Origin: Moritella sp. Urea-trap-13
Lineage (GTDB): Bacteria > Pseudomonadota > Gammaproteobacteria > Enterobacterales > Moritellaceae
Assembly: GCF_002836355.1 (NCBI RefSeq)
Contig: NZ_PJCA01000029.1
Span: 62,001 to 126,000 of the forward strand
Length of the DNA stretch: 64,000 nt
Direction of reading: 5' to 3'
Shown: one piece after another, positions 17,982-27,032 of the stretch
Position numbering within the stretch: the first letter of the stretch is position 1
How the letters are laid out: each line of letters opens with the position of its first letter
Made by a program: the position numbers and the translations under genes
The notes under the pieces: generated by a model
What the model was told of the DNA's origin: nothing
Databases searched by the model: none
Seen by the model: the letters and a program-made list of their open reading frames with translations, nothing else

Positions 17982-19529
17982 ATGAAAACAATTATAGCCA
18001 GTTCAATTACGCTTGCCCTCGGGTTGGCCGCAGGTGTTTGGTTTACAACTTATCAAGCTGATAGTTTCGCTAATAGTGCGGCTAATAGTGCCGAAGCCAC
18101 GCCTCTTTATTGGGTAGCACCAATGGACGCCAACTATCGCCGTGATCAACCCGGTAAATCACCGATGGGCATGGATCTCGTGCCAGTTTATCCCGATGTT
18201 CCAGTGTCAGCGTCAGCAGAGAAAGAACCGCTGTATTGGGTCGCTCCGATGGATGCCAATTATCGTCGCGATGAGCCCGGTAAATCACCGATGGGCATGG
18301 ATCTTGTCCCTGTCTACGGCGAATCATCTGCAGCTGCAAGTGATGCAGGGTTAGTCACCATTTCTCCACGCGTAGAAAACAATTTAGGCGTGCGCACTCA
18401 AACCGTCAGCCAGCGTCCCTTCATCCCACAAATCAATACCGTGGGTCTGCTCGAGTTTAATCAACATACGCTATGGCAAATTAATAGCCGCGTATCTGGT
18501 TGGATAGAAAAGCTCTACATCAAAGAAGAAGGAGAGCAAGTAACGAAGGGCCAAAAACTACTATCACTTTATTCCCCTGAATTAGTTAAAGCCCAAGAAG
18601 AGTTGCTCAATGCATTACGTATCGGCAATAAAACCTTAATTTCATCATCAAAAAACCGTTTGTCTGCACTCGGTATCAGCAAAGAGCAGATCCGTCAGAT
18701 TAGCAGCAAGCGCAAAGCCAAACAGAATGTCACGGTCTTCGCACCTGAGTCTGGTTTTATTACCAAGTTAGGCGTACGTGAAGGCGCTTACATCACGCCA
18801 GCCGCACAGATCATCGAAGCGGGACAGTTAGATGAGATCTGGCTGCAAGCTGAAGTATTTGAATCGCAAGCAGGTTTAGTACAAGTCGGCGATAAGGGTG
18901 AAATGCAACTTGATAGCTTCCCAGGCAGAACTTGGCATGGCGAGGTTGATTACATCTATCCAGAATTAAACGCAGCGACTCGAACACTGAAAGTCCGCGT
19001 TAAATTTAGTAATGAAGATAAACAGCTAAAACCTAATATGTTCGCCAAGCTGAAATTGCTCAGCCAAACTCAGTCCACCAGCTTACAGGTACCTCGCGAA
19101 GCCGTGATCCGTGCTGGCAATTTTGATCGGGTAGTACTGGCCAAAGGCGACGGTCAATATCAATCTGTCAGGGTTACGATAGGACGAGAATCAGCGGGTT
19201 ATGTTGAAGTAATGACTGGGTTAGCCGCCGGGAACAAGGTCGTGACCAGTGCTCAGTTCCTGATAGATTCTGAATCTAGCTTAACAGCAGACTTTAGTCG
19301 CATCGATCCAGTCTCTTCGCAACAACAATCACCACAACAACCTGCAATGGCGATGGATCATTCGGCCATGAACCATGCAGCTATGGACCACTCGACAATG
19401 GATCACTCCGACATGGAGCAGCAAAAAACGGAGGCTGAAACTAGTACTAATTCAGATACTGAAATTGATAGTGATGACGCTTTGGATTGGTTAGACTTTG
19501 ATGATGACGACGTAGAAGGTGACATGTAA
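17982..19529 (+). CDS. cusB: CusB-like periplasmic adaptor with duplicated metal-binding domain
   Basis: The membrane-fusion subunit linking the RND pump to the outer-membrane channel. After the N-terminal anchor come two nearly identical 30-residue heavy-metal-binding domains (41-70 and 83-112), each with LYWVAPMDANYRRD and GMDLVPVY. Next are the barrel/lipoyl/hairpin regions (GWIEKLYIKEEGEQV, LYSPELVKAQEELL, LKPNMFAKL). The tail (about 450-480) is Met/His-rich (MAMDHSAMNHAAMDHS), then strongly acidic. Homologues usually carry one such N-terminal domain. Its stop overlaps the cusA start (TAATG). The Met/His ends probably capture Cu(I)/Ag(I) for the pump. Confidence 0.93.
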   Translation: MKTIIASSITLALGLAAGVWFTTYQADSFANSAANSAEATPLYWVAPMDANYRRDQPGKSPMGMDLVPVYPDVPVSASAEKEPLYWVAPMDANYRRDEPGKSPMGMDLVPVYGESSAAASDAGLVTISPRVENNLGVRTQTVSQRPFIPQINTVGLLEFNQHTLWQINSRVSGWIEKLYIKEEGEQVTKGQKLLSLYSPELVKAQEELLNALRIGNKTLISSSKNRLSALGISKEQIRQISSKRKAKQNVTVFAPESGFITKLGVREGAYITPAAQIIEAGQLDEIWLQAEVFESQAGLVQVGDKGEMQLDSFPGRTWHGEVDYIYPELNAATRTLKVRVKFSNEDKQLKPNMFAKLKLLSQTQSTSLQVPREAVIRAGNFDRVVLAKGDGQYQSVRVTIGRESAGYVEVMTGLAAGNKVVTSAQFLIDSESSLTADFSRIDPVSSQQQSPQQPAMAMDHSAMNHAAMDHSTMDHSDMEQQKTEAETSTNSDTEIDSDDALDWLDFDDDDVEGDM

Positions 19530-22500
19530 TGATCAAACGCATTATTGAATGGTCGATCCACAATCGGATGCTAGTCTTGTTAGCGACCTTTATTATTATT
19601 GTCTACGGTAGCTTTGTAGTCAAAAATACCCCGATCGACGCGATCCCAGATCTCTCCGATGTACAGGTGATAATTAAAACCAGTTACCCAGGACAAGCGC
19701 CACAAGTAGTTGAAGACCAAGTCACTTACCCGCTAACCACCGCGATGTTATCCGTACCAGGTGCAAAAACAGTGCGTGGTTTCTCCTTCTTTGGCGACTC
19801 TTATGTTTATGTCATTTTTGAAGATGGTACAGATATGTACTGGGCTCGGTCTCGGGTGCTTGAATACCTTTCTCAGGTAACACCGAATCTGCCTAGCACA
19901 GCCAAACCAGCATTAGGACCTGATGCAACAGGCGTTGGCTGGGTCTATTCCTATGCGTTAACCGATACCAGCGGTAATCATGATCTTAGCGAATTACGCA
20001 GTATACAAGATTGGTTCTTAAAGTATGAACTGCAAACCGTACCGGGTGTATCGGAAGTGGCTACGGTCGGCGGTATGGTCAAACAATACCAGATCAGCGT
20101 TGACCCAGATAAATTAAGCAGTTACCAAATTCCACTGTCTGCCATTAGCAACGCCATAAAACAGGGCAACCAAGAAGCAGGCGCCAGTGTGATTGAAATG
20201 GCTGAAGCGGAATATATGGTGCGCGCCAATGGTTATATCAGTTCTATTGAAGATCTGAAAAACATCCCGTTAAAACTGAGCGCAACTGGCACGCCGTTAT
20301 TACTCGGTGATGTGGCCGACATCGTTATCGGGCCGCAAATGCGCCGTGGTGTATCGGAGCTTAATGGTGAAGGTGAAGTTGTTGGCGGTATCATCGTCAT
20401 GCGTTACAGCGAAAATGCCCGTGATGTCATTGCAGCCGTCAAAGCTAAACTTAAAACGTTGCAGGGATCTTTACCGGAAGGTGTTGAAATTGTTCCGACT
20501 TACGATCGCTCTACCCTGATCGATAATGCAGTAGAAAACCTCTACGAAAAGCTATTTGAAGAGTTTCTAGTGGTCGTTGTCGTGTGCGCGGTATTCCTGT
20601 TCCACATCCGCAGCTCACTGGTGGTCTTAATCAGTTTACCCGTCGGTATTTTGGTGGCTTTTATCGTCATGTCTTGGCAGGGTATTAATGCCAACATCAT
20701 GTCATTAGGCGGTATCGCTATCGCCATTGGTGCTATGGTCGACGGTGCTATCGTGATGGTTGAAAATGTGCATAAACACATGGAAAAAACACCGTTGACG
20801 GATGAAAATCGTTGGCAGGTGATCAGCAAAGCTGCATCCGAAGTCGGTCCAGCACTGTTCTTTTCCCTACTGATCATTACCTTTAGTTTCGTGCCAGTAT
20901 TTGCACTGCAGGGACAAGAAGGCAAGATGTTTTCTCCCCTCGCCTTTACGAAGACCTATTCGATGGCAGCAGCAGCCGGACTCGCGGTGACTTTAGTGCC
21001 TATCCTGATGGGTTACTTCATTCGCGGTAAGGTACTACCAGAACACAAAAATCCGATTAATCGTGGTCTTATTGCCCTGTATCGACCGCTACTAACATTC
21101 AGCTTAAAAGCACCTTTACTGCTGTTATTCCTGGTTGCAGGTTTACTTGTCGTCGGCTTTTATCCGGTAAACAAGATCGGCAGTGAATTTATTCCACCTC
21201 TAGATGAAGGTGATCTAATGTACATGCCGACTACCTATCCGGGGATCAGTATCGGTAAAGCCAGAGAATTGCTGCAACAAACCAATAAATTGATCAAAAC
21301 CGTGCCTGAAGTGGAACGCGTTTGGGGCAAAGCTGGACGTGCAGAAACAGCAACAGACGCCGCGCCATTAACGATGATAGAAACCTTCATCAGTTTAAAA
21401 CCCAAAGATCAGTGGCGAGACGGCATGACATCTGCAGGTTTACGCGAAGAATTAGACTCGTTGATCAAGTTCCCTGGTGTCACCAACGCCTGGGTAATGC
21501 CAATCAAAACCCGCACCGACATGTTAGCCACTGGTATCAAAACCCCTATCGGTATCAAGGTAGCCGGAGAGAAACTAGCGGAAATAGAAAAAATTGGTAA
21601 AGACATAGAAAAAATATTGCTTAACGTTGAAGGTACAACCTCTGCTTATGCCGAGCGAGTCGCCGGTGGCCGTTATGTTAAGGTCGATATTCAGCGCGCA
21701 AAAGCCGCACGTTATGGTCTTAATATTGCAGATGTGCAAGCCGTTGTATCTACCGCAGTTGGCGGGATGAATGTTACTCAGACCATTGAAGGCTTAGAAC
21801 GCTATCCGGTTAATGTGCGTTATCCACAAACCTACCGTGACAGCATAGAGCAAATGAAGTTGTTGCCGATAATCACACCGCAAGGCGCTCGTATTGCCTT
21901 AAGCGATGTCGCTAACGTCTATGTCGAAGATGGTGCGCCGATGATAAAAACTGAAAACGCCCGTCCTAACGGTTGGATCTATGTTGATATCGCTGGCCGC
22001 GACCTTGGCTCTTATGTACTAGACGCACAACAAGCCGTGGCAGAACAACTCGTCTTGCCTGCTGGTTATTCTATTACCTGGTCTGGTCAATACGAGTATA
22101 TGCAGCGTGCGAAGGAAACTTTAACGGTGGTGATCCCTGCCACACTCGCTATTATCGTGTTATTACTCTATCTGGCATTTAGACGTGTCGGTGAAGTATT
22201 ACTGATTTTGGGTACTTTACCTCTGGCTATGATCGGTGGTATCTGGTTACTTTACTTGCTCAACTATAATTTTTCGATTGCAGTCGGTGTTGGTTTCATC
22301 GCCCTCGCTGGTGTTGCCGTTGAGATTGGTGTCATCATGTTGGTTTATTTAAATCAATCACTCGATGCGGCTATTGCAGCTGGCCAGCTAACCAAAGCCA
22401 AATTACGTCAGGCAATAATGGAAGGTGCTGGCTTACGGGTACGTCCAGTGATGATGACCGTCGCGACTGTTATCATCGGCCTTGTGCCCATTATGTTTGG

Positions 22501-22702
22501 TGAAGGTACTGGCTCACAAGTGATGCAGCGTATTGCCGCACCGATGATCGGCGGTATGGCTTCAGCGTTAGTGCTGACCTTATTGGTACTACCGGCCATG
22601 TTCTACCTGTGGAAACAGTTCAGTTTGAAATCAATCATGACCGGTGACGATGACAGTACTGCAACCTCTAATAAAAAACTAACAACTACAATTAACAATT
22701 AA
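19529..22702 (+). CDS. cusA: CusA-like heavy-metal RND efflux pump
   Basis: An inner-membrane proton-driven transporter of the HME-RND family with twelve predicted membrane helices in two halves. It carries the opening IIEWSIHNRMLVLL, TPIDAIPDLSDVQVII, GVGWVYSYAL, the transmembrane-4 motif GAMVDGAIVMVENVHK that holds the proton-relay acidic residues, and the C-terminal GLRVRPVMMT. The 1057 aa match CusA/SilA size. Cu(I)/Ag(I) rather than Zn/Co is favoured by the Met-rich partners and the CueR-type promoter; the individual Met substrate triad was not verified position by position. Confidence 0.95.
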   Translation: MIKRIIEWSIHNRMLVLLATFIIIVYGSFVVKNTPIDAIPDLSDVQVIIKTSYPGQAPQVVEDQVTYPLTTAMLSVPGAKTVRGFSFFGDSYVYVIFEDGTDMYWARSRVLEYLSQVTPNLPSTAKPALGPDATGVGWVYSYALTDTSGNHDLSELRSIQDWFLKYELQTVPGVSEVATVGGMVKQYQISVDPDKLSSYQIPLSAISNAIKQGNQEAGASVIEMAEAEYMVRANGYISSIEDLKNIPLKLSATGTPLLLGDVADIVIGPQMRRGVSELNGEGEVVGGIIVMRYSENARDVIAAVKAKLKTLQGSLPEGVEIVPTYDRSTLIDNAVENLYEKLFEEFLVVVVVCAVFLFHIRSSLVVLISLPVGILVAFIVMSWQGINANIMSLGGIAIAIGAMVDGAIVMVENVHKHMEKTPLTDENRWQVISKAASEVGPALFFSLLIITFSFVPVFALQGQEGKMFSPLAFTKTYSMAAAAGLAVTLVPILMGYFIRGKVLPEHKNPINRGLIALYRPLLTFSLKAPLLLLFLVAGLLVVGFYPVNKIGSEFIPPLDEGDLMYMPTTYPGISIGKARELLQQTNKLIKTVPEVERVWGKAGRAETATDAAPLTMIETFISLKPKDQWRDGMTSAGLREELDSLIKFPGVTNAWVMPIKTRTDMLATGIKTPIGIKVAGEKLAEIEKIGKDIEKILLNVEGTTSAYAERVAGGRYVKVDIQRAKAARYGLNIADVQAVVSTAVGGMNVTQTIEGLERYPVNVRYPQTYRDSIEQMKLLPIITPQGARIALSDVANVYVEDGAPMIKTENARPNGWIYVDIAGRDLGSYVLDAQQAVAEQLVLPAGYSITWSGQYEYMQRAKETLTVVIPATLAIIVLLLYLAFRRVGEVLLILGTLPLAMIGGIWLLYLLNYNFSIAVGVGFIALAGVAVEIGVIMLVYLNQSLDAAIAAGQLTKAKLRQAIMEGAGLRVRPVMMTVATVIIGLVPIMFGEGTGSQVMQRIAAPMIGGMASALVLTLLVLPAMFYLWKQFSLKSIMTGDDDSTATSNKKLTTTINN

Positions 22703-22723
22703 AATAAAAACAAGGAATAGACC

Positions 22724-23356
22724 ATGTTAAAAAAGATGACAAAAACCATAGCAGGAACGCTGGTACTGTCTGCTGCACTAAGTCTGCCAGTATTCGCTCA
22801 TGATGGCGAAACGCACTGTGAAGATACTCAGCTAAGCGGCGTGATGAAAGAAATGAATGACGACTTAAAATCCTATGTCGCGGCGTTTAAGCGTAGCGAT
22901 GCCACGGCTATGCAAGCTCAGGTAACGAAGTTAATCGCCAATTCAATGAAGGCGAGAAATGAAGTTCCGACAAAGCTGAAGAATCATGACATGCCTGCTA
23001 TGAACCATGACATGCCTGCTATGAATCACGACATGCCTGCTATGAACCATGACATGCCTGCTATGAATCACGACATGCCTGCTATGAATCACGACATGCC
23101 TGCTATGGATCATGACATGGCTGCGATGAATAAGGATATGCCTGCGATGGACCATAGCCAAATGGATAATATGCCAGGCATGGACCACCAAACTCATATG
23201 CAGCATCAGGGCTATCAGCAAGGCATTGAAAAATTGACCGGTCTGTTTAAACAATTACAAACAGCAGACGGCAAAAAAGAAGTTAAAACTGTGCTGAATG
23301 AAATCAAGCAACACACTAAGAAAAGCCATAAAGCATATCGTATTAAATGTGACTAA
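22724..23356 (+). CDS. Periplasmic Met/His-repeat protein with cytochrome b562-like halves
   Basis: A 210-aa exported protein (signal peptide 1-25, ending PVFA). Residues 35-80 (LSGVMKEMNDDLKSYVAAF...ARNEVPTKL) and 165-210 (GIEKLTGLFKQLQTADGKKEV...SHKAYRIKCD) align by eye with the first and second halves of cytochrome b562. Met41 corresponds to haem ligand Met7, but the His102 position is Arg, so haem binding is doubtful. Between the halves sit six perfect NHDMPAM repeats and two variants (residues 87-142), an obvious Cu(I)/Ag(I) sponge. Cys32 and Cys209 near the two ends could form a disulfide. It is the last gene of the cus operon, 21 bp after cusA. Confidence 0.8.
   Translation: MLKKMTKTIAGTLVLSAALSLPVFAHDGETHCEDTQLSGVMKEMNDDLKSYVAAFKRSDATAMQAQVTKLIANSMKARNEVPTKLKNHDMPAMNHDMPAMNHDMPAMNHDMPAMNHDMPAMNHDMPAMDHDMAAMNKDMPAMDHSQMDNMPGMDHQTHMQHQGYQQGIEKLTGLFKQLQTADGKKEVKTVLNEIKQHTKKSHKAYRIKCD
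22982..23149 (+). repeat. 21-bp coding tandem repeats (NHDMPAM)
   Basis: Six 21-bp units (22982-23107) differ only at synonymous sites and encode NHDMPAM; two divergent units follow. The near identity implies recent expansion or continuing length variation in the metal-binding segment. Confidence 0.95.
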
Positions 23357-23384
23357 TTCCCACTAGTCCTCCAGTAACCAAGCT

Positions 23385-23411
23385 GTCATTAATCATGTGG
23401 CAGCTTGGTTA
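23385..23411 (+). terminator. Terminator of the cus operon
   Basis: TAACCAAGCTG (23385-23395) pairs perfectly with CAGCTTGGTTA (23401-23411), giving an 11-bp stem with a 5-nt core loop in the minimal pairing, followed by TTTC. It lies 29 bp after the last cus gene. Confidence 0.65.
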
Positions 23412-23550
23412 TTTCAATAACACTCGCTCACACAACCCCTCACTAACACTACTTATCTTTTCCTGCATTCTCACGCCCAAATTTTAAAAATATGCATGAA
23501 TGAGTCTTCAGCTTATGGACAAATAGCGCTGTAACTACAACTATACTTAT

Positions 23551-23600
23551 ACGTTACAGATTCGATTACAAATGCGATTACAGATGCGATTACAGATAAG
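23551..23600. repeat. 12-bp tandem repeat (CGATTACAGATG)
   Basis: About four imperfect 12-bp copies of CGATTACAGATG sit in the gap before the hydrolase-OsmC gene. No role is apparent. Confidence 0.75.
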
Positions 23601-23687
23601 AAAGCACCATAAACGACTTTCAAATTATGGGTAAAGCATTGAGTGGCTTTTCTCCGACATGTTTATTACAAACCTAGGATAAAATCG

Positions 23688-24899
23688 ATGAGAACAAAAG
23701 TTGAATTTCCGAGTCAAGGACAAAACCTCGCGGGCTTACTTGAGACGCCCGACCAACCAATACGAGCCTATGTATTATTTGCTCACTGTTTTACCTGTGG
23801 TAAAGACGTCGCCGCCGCATCGCGAATTAGCCGATTTTTGGTGCAACATGGATTTGCAGTGTTCCGCTTTGACTTCACCGGATTAGGCAATAGTGATGGG
23901 GATTTTGCCAATACCAATTTTTCATCCAATACCGAAGATCTACTTGCCGCTGCTACGTTTCTTGAACAGCAGCATCAAGCACCGCAGTTATTAATCGGAC
24001 ATAGTCTCGGTGGCGCCGCCGTTTTAGCGATGGCAGGCAAACTGCCAAAAGTAAAAGCAGTCGTCACCATTGCCGCACCGTTTGAAGCCAGTCATGTGAT
24101 ACACAACTTTGATGCCCACCTCGACACAATAGAACAAAGTGGCAGTGCCAAAGTAAGTTTAGGGCCGCGAGAATTCACCATTAAAAAACAATTTATCGAT
24201 GACTTACGTAGCCAAACCACAGAGCATATACAGCATCTGAATAAGGCGTTACTGGTCTTACACTCGCCTATTGATTTAACCGTCGATATTGCCGATGCCG
24301 AGAAAATCTATAAAGCAGCCAAGCACCCGAAAAGTTTTGTCAGCTTAGATACCGCCGACCATTTGTTATCAAAATCAATAGACAGTGAATATGTCGCGCA
24401 AACAATTTCAGGATGGGCAAGTCGCTATATCCCCGCAGCCGATATCACCCGCCCAAGCGTGACTAAAGGACACATTACCGTCGCAGAATTAGATCATAAA
24501 TTTCAGCAGTCCGTTTTTAGTGATCATCATAGCTGGTATGCCGATGAACCCACACAGGCCGGAGGGCAAAATACAGGCCCCGATCCCTACGAGCATTTAT
24601 TGGCAGCGTTAGGTGCTTGCACCGCCATGACAATTAGAATGTATGCCAACCACAAAAAGATCCCACTTGAGCATGTCGAAGTGTCTTTATCTCACGAGCG
24701 TGATTATATAAAAGATGCCAGTAATGTGACGGAACCGAACCAACAAATAGAGTTATTAATCCGTAAAGTACAGCTGTTAGGGCCATTAAGTGATGCCGAA
24801 AAAACACGACTCATGGAGATCGCAGACAGGTGTCCAGTACATCGAACATTACACAGTAATCCACAAGTGGTGACGACACTGGTGGATGACATTATTTAA
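23688..24899 (+). CDS. Alpha/beta hydrolase fused to OsmC-family protein
   Basis: Residues 1 to about 250 are an alpha/beta hydrolase, with nucleophile elbow GHSLGG, an oxyanion-region [10 protein letters not shown] and a late DTADHLL supplying the catalytic His. Residues about 265-403 are an OsmC/Ohr-like domain, with [17 protein letters not shown], the [14 protein letters not shown] helix containing one redox Cys, and DRCPVHRTL with the second Cys. OsmC domains reduce organic hydroperoxides with such Cys pairs; the fused form is a known family whose substrate is unclear. ATG 23688 has AGGA 8 bp upstream and is preferred to an upstream in-frame start at 23643. Confidence 0.88.
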   Translation: MRTKVEFPSQGQNLAGLLETPDQPIRAYVLFAHCFTCGKDVAAASRISRFLVQHGFAVFRFDFTGLGNSDGDFANTNFSSNTEDLLAAATFLEQQHQAPQLLIGHSLGGAAVLAMAGKLPKVKAVVTIAAPFEASHVIHNFDAHLDTIEQSGSAKVSLGPREFTIKKQFIDDLRSQTTEHIQHLNKALLVLHSPIDLTVDIADAEKIYKAAKHPKSFVSLDTADHLLSKSIDSEYVAQTISGWASRYIPAADITRPSVTKGHITVAELDHKFQQSVFSDHHSWYADEPTQAGGQNTGPDPYEHLLAALGACTAMTIRMYANHKKIPLEHVEVSLSHERDYIKDASNVTEPNQQIELLIRKVQLLGPLSDAEKTRLMEIADRCPVHRTLHSNPQVVTTLVDDII

Positions 24900-24921
24900 T
24901 CATTATTACAGACGGAAATAC

Positions 24922-24938
24922 TGCACCGTGAAGGTGCA
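24922..24938. terminator. Small bidirectional hairpin
   Basis: TGCACC (24922-24927) and GGTGCA (24933-24938) form a 6-bp stem between the OsmC fusion gene and a minus-strand small reading frame. There is no long T run. Confidence 0.4.
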
Positions 24939-24944
24939 TGCAGC

Positions 24945-25046
24945 TTATTCTCTCTTTGGGTTTTCAATCATTGCATGCTTTAATCTTTCATTCAAACACA
25001 CAGATTTTCGTTTGTTCTTAAATATGTTTAATAAGAATTGTCTCAT
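24945..25046 (-). CDS. Possible 33-aa basic small protein
   Basis: The reading frame encodes MRQFLLNIFKNKRKS...ENPKRE. It has ATAGGA about 5 bp before its ATG and a hairpin just after its stop. The peptide is basic and probably amphipathic, with no recognised family. It occupies most of an otherwise empty 369-bp gap. Evidence is limited to the ribosome-binding site and the terminator placement. Confidence 0.35.
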   Translation of the reverse strand: MRQFLLNIFKNKRKSVCLNERLKHAMIENPKRE

Positions 25047-25268
25047 GATATTCCTATCCCATTAGAGTTACATTGTCATATTGTAGTTACGTATTTTTAT
25101 ACGTGCCTTTTTTAATACACCAACTCTTTACACACCTCACAAAATAACACCGAAACTTACCTTTCAAGCTAAATTCATTGAAATATTGTGATATGACTTC
25201 TATTACCTCATTTTCCGCTATAATGCTTAATCAGTTATATGCACGTACTTAAGAGATATTAAAATACC

Positions 25269-26030
25269 ATGGATATCAAAGGAACTTGCATCTCATCGAT
25301 AGCAGATGAGCACGGCCCAATTTATGTTTACGAAACCAAGAACAGCCGCATTCTCAGCTTTGATGGCAAAATCTATCAAAGTTGTATGAAACTTAAAAAA
25401 ATTAATGGCTTACATCTCGGCTACACCCAAGCCATGATGACGGGATTATTGTTTATCCCTAGCGTAACAACAGCGACCATCATGGGATTGGGCGCGGGTT
25501 CAATGGCCAAGAACCTGCTTCATAGTTTCCCCGCCTTGAACGTACACGCGATTGAATACCGTGCAGCGGTTGCGCAGACCGCAAAAGAATACTTTTACTT
25601 ACCTGATACAGATCGCCTTGTCATTCATATCGACGATGCGGTGAACTACATGCAAAACACCGACGTGAAAAGCGATATTATCTTTTCAGATCTGTACAAC
25701 TCACAAGGTATGGAACCGAAACAAGTACAACTATCCTACTTGCGTGATTGTAAAAATGCACTCAACGAGCAAGGTGTGCTAGTGCTCAATATCTGTCATA
25801 CCACACTGGAGTTACGCAAAGAGTTAGATGAGTTGCTGGCGCTAGAATTTGACAAGCAATTAATCAGTTTCGATGTCGACAGTCACAATACGGTTGTACT
25901 GGCATTCAAAAATGATATGCCGTCGATAAGCCGAGAAGAGTTACTTGAGAAAGGGACATTGTTGCAAGAAGAAATGAACATTCCGATAGCACGTTATGCC
26001 CAGTTACTGTGTGATAGCCAAGGCTGGTAA
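25269..26030 (+). CDS. Spermidine-synthase-like methyltransferase-fold protein
   Basis: A Rossmann-fold protein of the spermine/spermidine synthase superfamily, with nucleotide-binding GLGAGSMAKNLL, the acidic end of strand 2 in HAIEYRAAV, DDAVNYMQ and FSDLYNSQGM. It is 253 aa, with a short N-terminal strand region in place of the full SpeE tetramerisation domain. The exact aminopropyl-transfer active site is not evident, so the substrate could be something other than putrescine. No polyamine genes are adjacent. A TATAAT at 25219-25224 may be its -10 box. The ribosome-binding site is weak. Confidence 0.7.
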   Translation: MDIKGTCISSIADEHGPIYVYETKNSRILSFDGKIYQSCMKLKKINGLHLGYTQAMMTGLLFIPSVTTATIMGLGAGSMAKNLLHSFPALNVHAIEYRAAVAQTAKEYFYLPDTDRLVIHIDDAVNYMQNTDVKSDIIFSDLYNSQGMEPKQVQLSYLRDCKNALNEQGVLVLNICHTTLELRKELDELLALEFDKQLISFDVDSHNTVVLAFKNDMPSISREELLEKGTLLQEEMNIPIARYAQLLCDSQGW

Positions 26031-26048
26031 GGACATACATTTTCAGCT

Positions 26049-26083
26049 GAGCTAAGCAGCGTAATACAAGAGTGGCTTAGCTC
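26049..26083. terminator. Convergent-gene hairpin
   Basis: GAGCTAAGC (26049-26057) and GCTTAGCTC (26075-26083) pair over 9 bp between the ends of the converging spermidine-synthase-like and LysE genes. The loop is 17 nt and no T run is present. Confidence 0.5.
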
Positions 26084-26100
26084 CAGCGATCAAAGAAAAA

Positions 26101-26742
26101 CTAAAGCTTGTCATCCGATAACAATAACTTCGCACCTAATGCAATCAGCACTACGCCTGTTACACCTTCCATCCAATTCATCATGGCACTGCTTTTAAAC
26201 AGCTTCTTGGCTGAATTAATGGCAAAAGCTAAACTACATTGCCAGACCATAGCGATTAAAAAATGGATACTTGCCATGGTAAAAGATTGCACAATCGGTG
26301 AGTGATTAAGATCGATAAATTGCGGTAAAAACGCGAGATAAAAAATCGCCGTTTTAGGATTAAGCACATTAGATAGAAAGCCTTCACGCAATGAACGTCT
26401 AGAGCTAGATAACGCATTATCTTCCTGAAGCATTGTAACTTTGTTGCTACCTTTGTAGATAGCGCGAAGACTGCCAAGACCTAACCAGATTAGGTATGCC
26501 GCACCAACCCATTTCACTAATTGAAACAGATCGGCCGATTGTAACAAAATAGCCGAGATACCAAGCGCCGAGAACATCGCATGCACAAACAACCCCGAGC
26601 AAATGCCGAGACTCGTCACACACCCATCTACGAATCCCGAGCGACTACTATTACGGATCACCAGCGCGGTATCAAGACCCGGTGTTAGTGTCAAAATGGT
26701 GATCGCAATCAAAAACGCTTCGAAATTTAAAATGTGCATCAT
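26101..26742 (-). CDS. LysE/RhtB-family amino-acid exporter
   Basis: An inner-membrane translocator of about six helices. It has the N-terminal family signature FLIAITILTLTPGLDTALVIRNS, the AYLIWLGLGSLR block, GFLSNVLNPKTAIFYLAFLPQF and the C-terminal GVVLIALGAKLLL. At about 214 aa it is full length. Members export amino acids such as lysine, threonine or homoserine lactone; the specificity cannot be read here. I start at ATG 26742 (next to ATG 26739), since the only upstream in-frame start, TTG 26760, has no ribosome-binding site. Confidence 0.9.
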   Translation of the reverse strand: MMHILNFEAFLIAITILTLTPGLDTALVIRNSSRSGFVDGCVTSLGICSGLFVHAMFSALGISAILLQSADLFQLVKWVGAAYLIWLGLGSLRAIYKGSNKVTMLQEDNALSSSRRSLREGFLSNVLNPKTAIFYLAFLPQFIDLNHSPIVQSFTMASIHFLIAMVWQCSLAFAINSAKKLFKSSAMMNWMEGVTGVVLIALGAKLLLSDDKL

Positions 26743-27032
26743 TGTTACTCTATTAGGCAAAGTCTATGTATAACAAGAAACTAAGGTCGGAGTAAAATCT
26801 TATTGATGATTAATTGGAAACGCATCACTTAATTAGGAGTAATAATTTTTTAACCTAGCTAAAGCTGGATAAAGTTAATGAGAAACAAACATAAAACTAG
26901 GCATTAAAACATTGATAACTAAACATTCTTGCTGTGGAAGTAAAATAAAAAGTCTCCTAATATCAACGATGAATTGAATTAACTGTTTAATTCTAATAAA
27001 TAAAAGAACTCTTACACAGATAGGATGGACTC

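Noticed and set aside
22982-23149. CRISPR-like spacing of repeats
   Set aside because: Units are contiguous without spacers and encode a heptapeptide in the correct frame.
22943-23254. His-rich 103-codon minus-strand reading frame opposite the Met/His-repeat gene
   Set aside because: It is the antisense reading of the 21-bp NHDMPAM repeats; no ribosome-binding site, and repeats keep any frame open.
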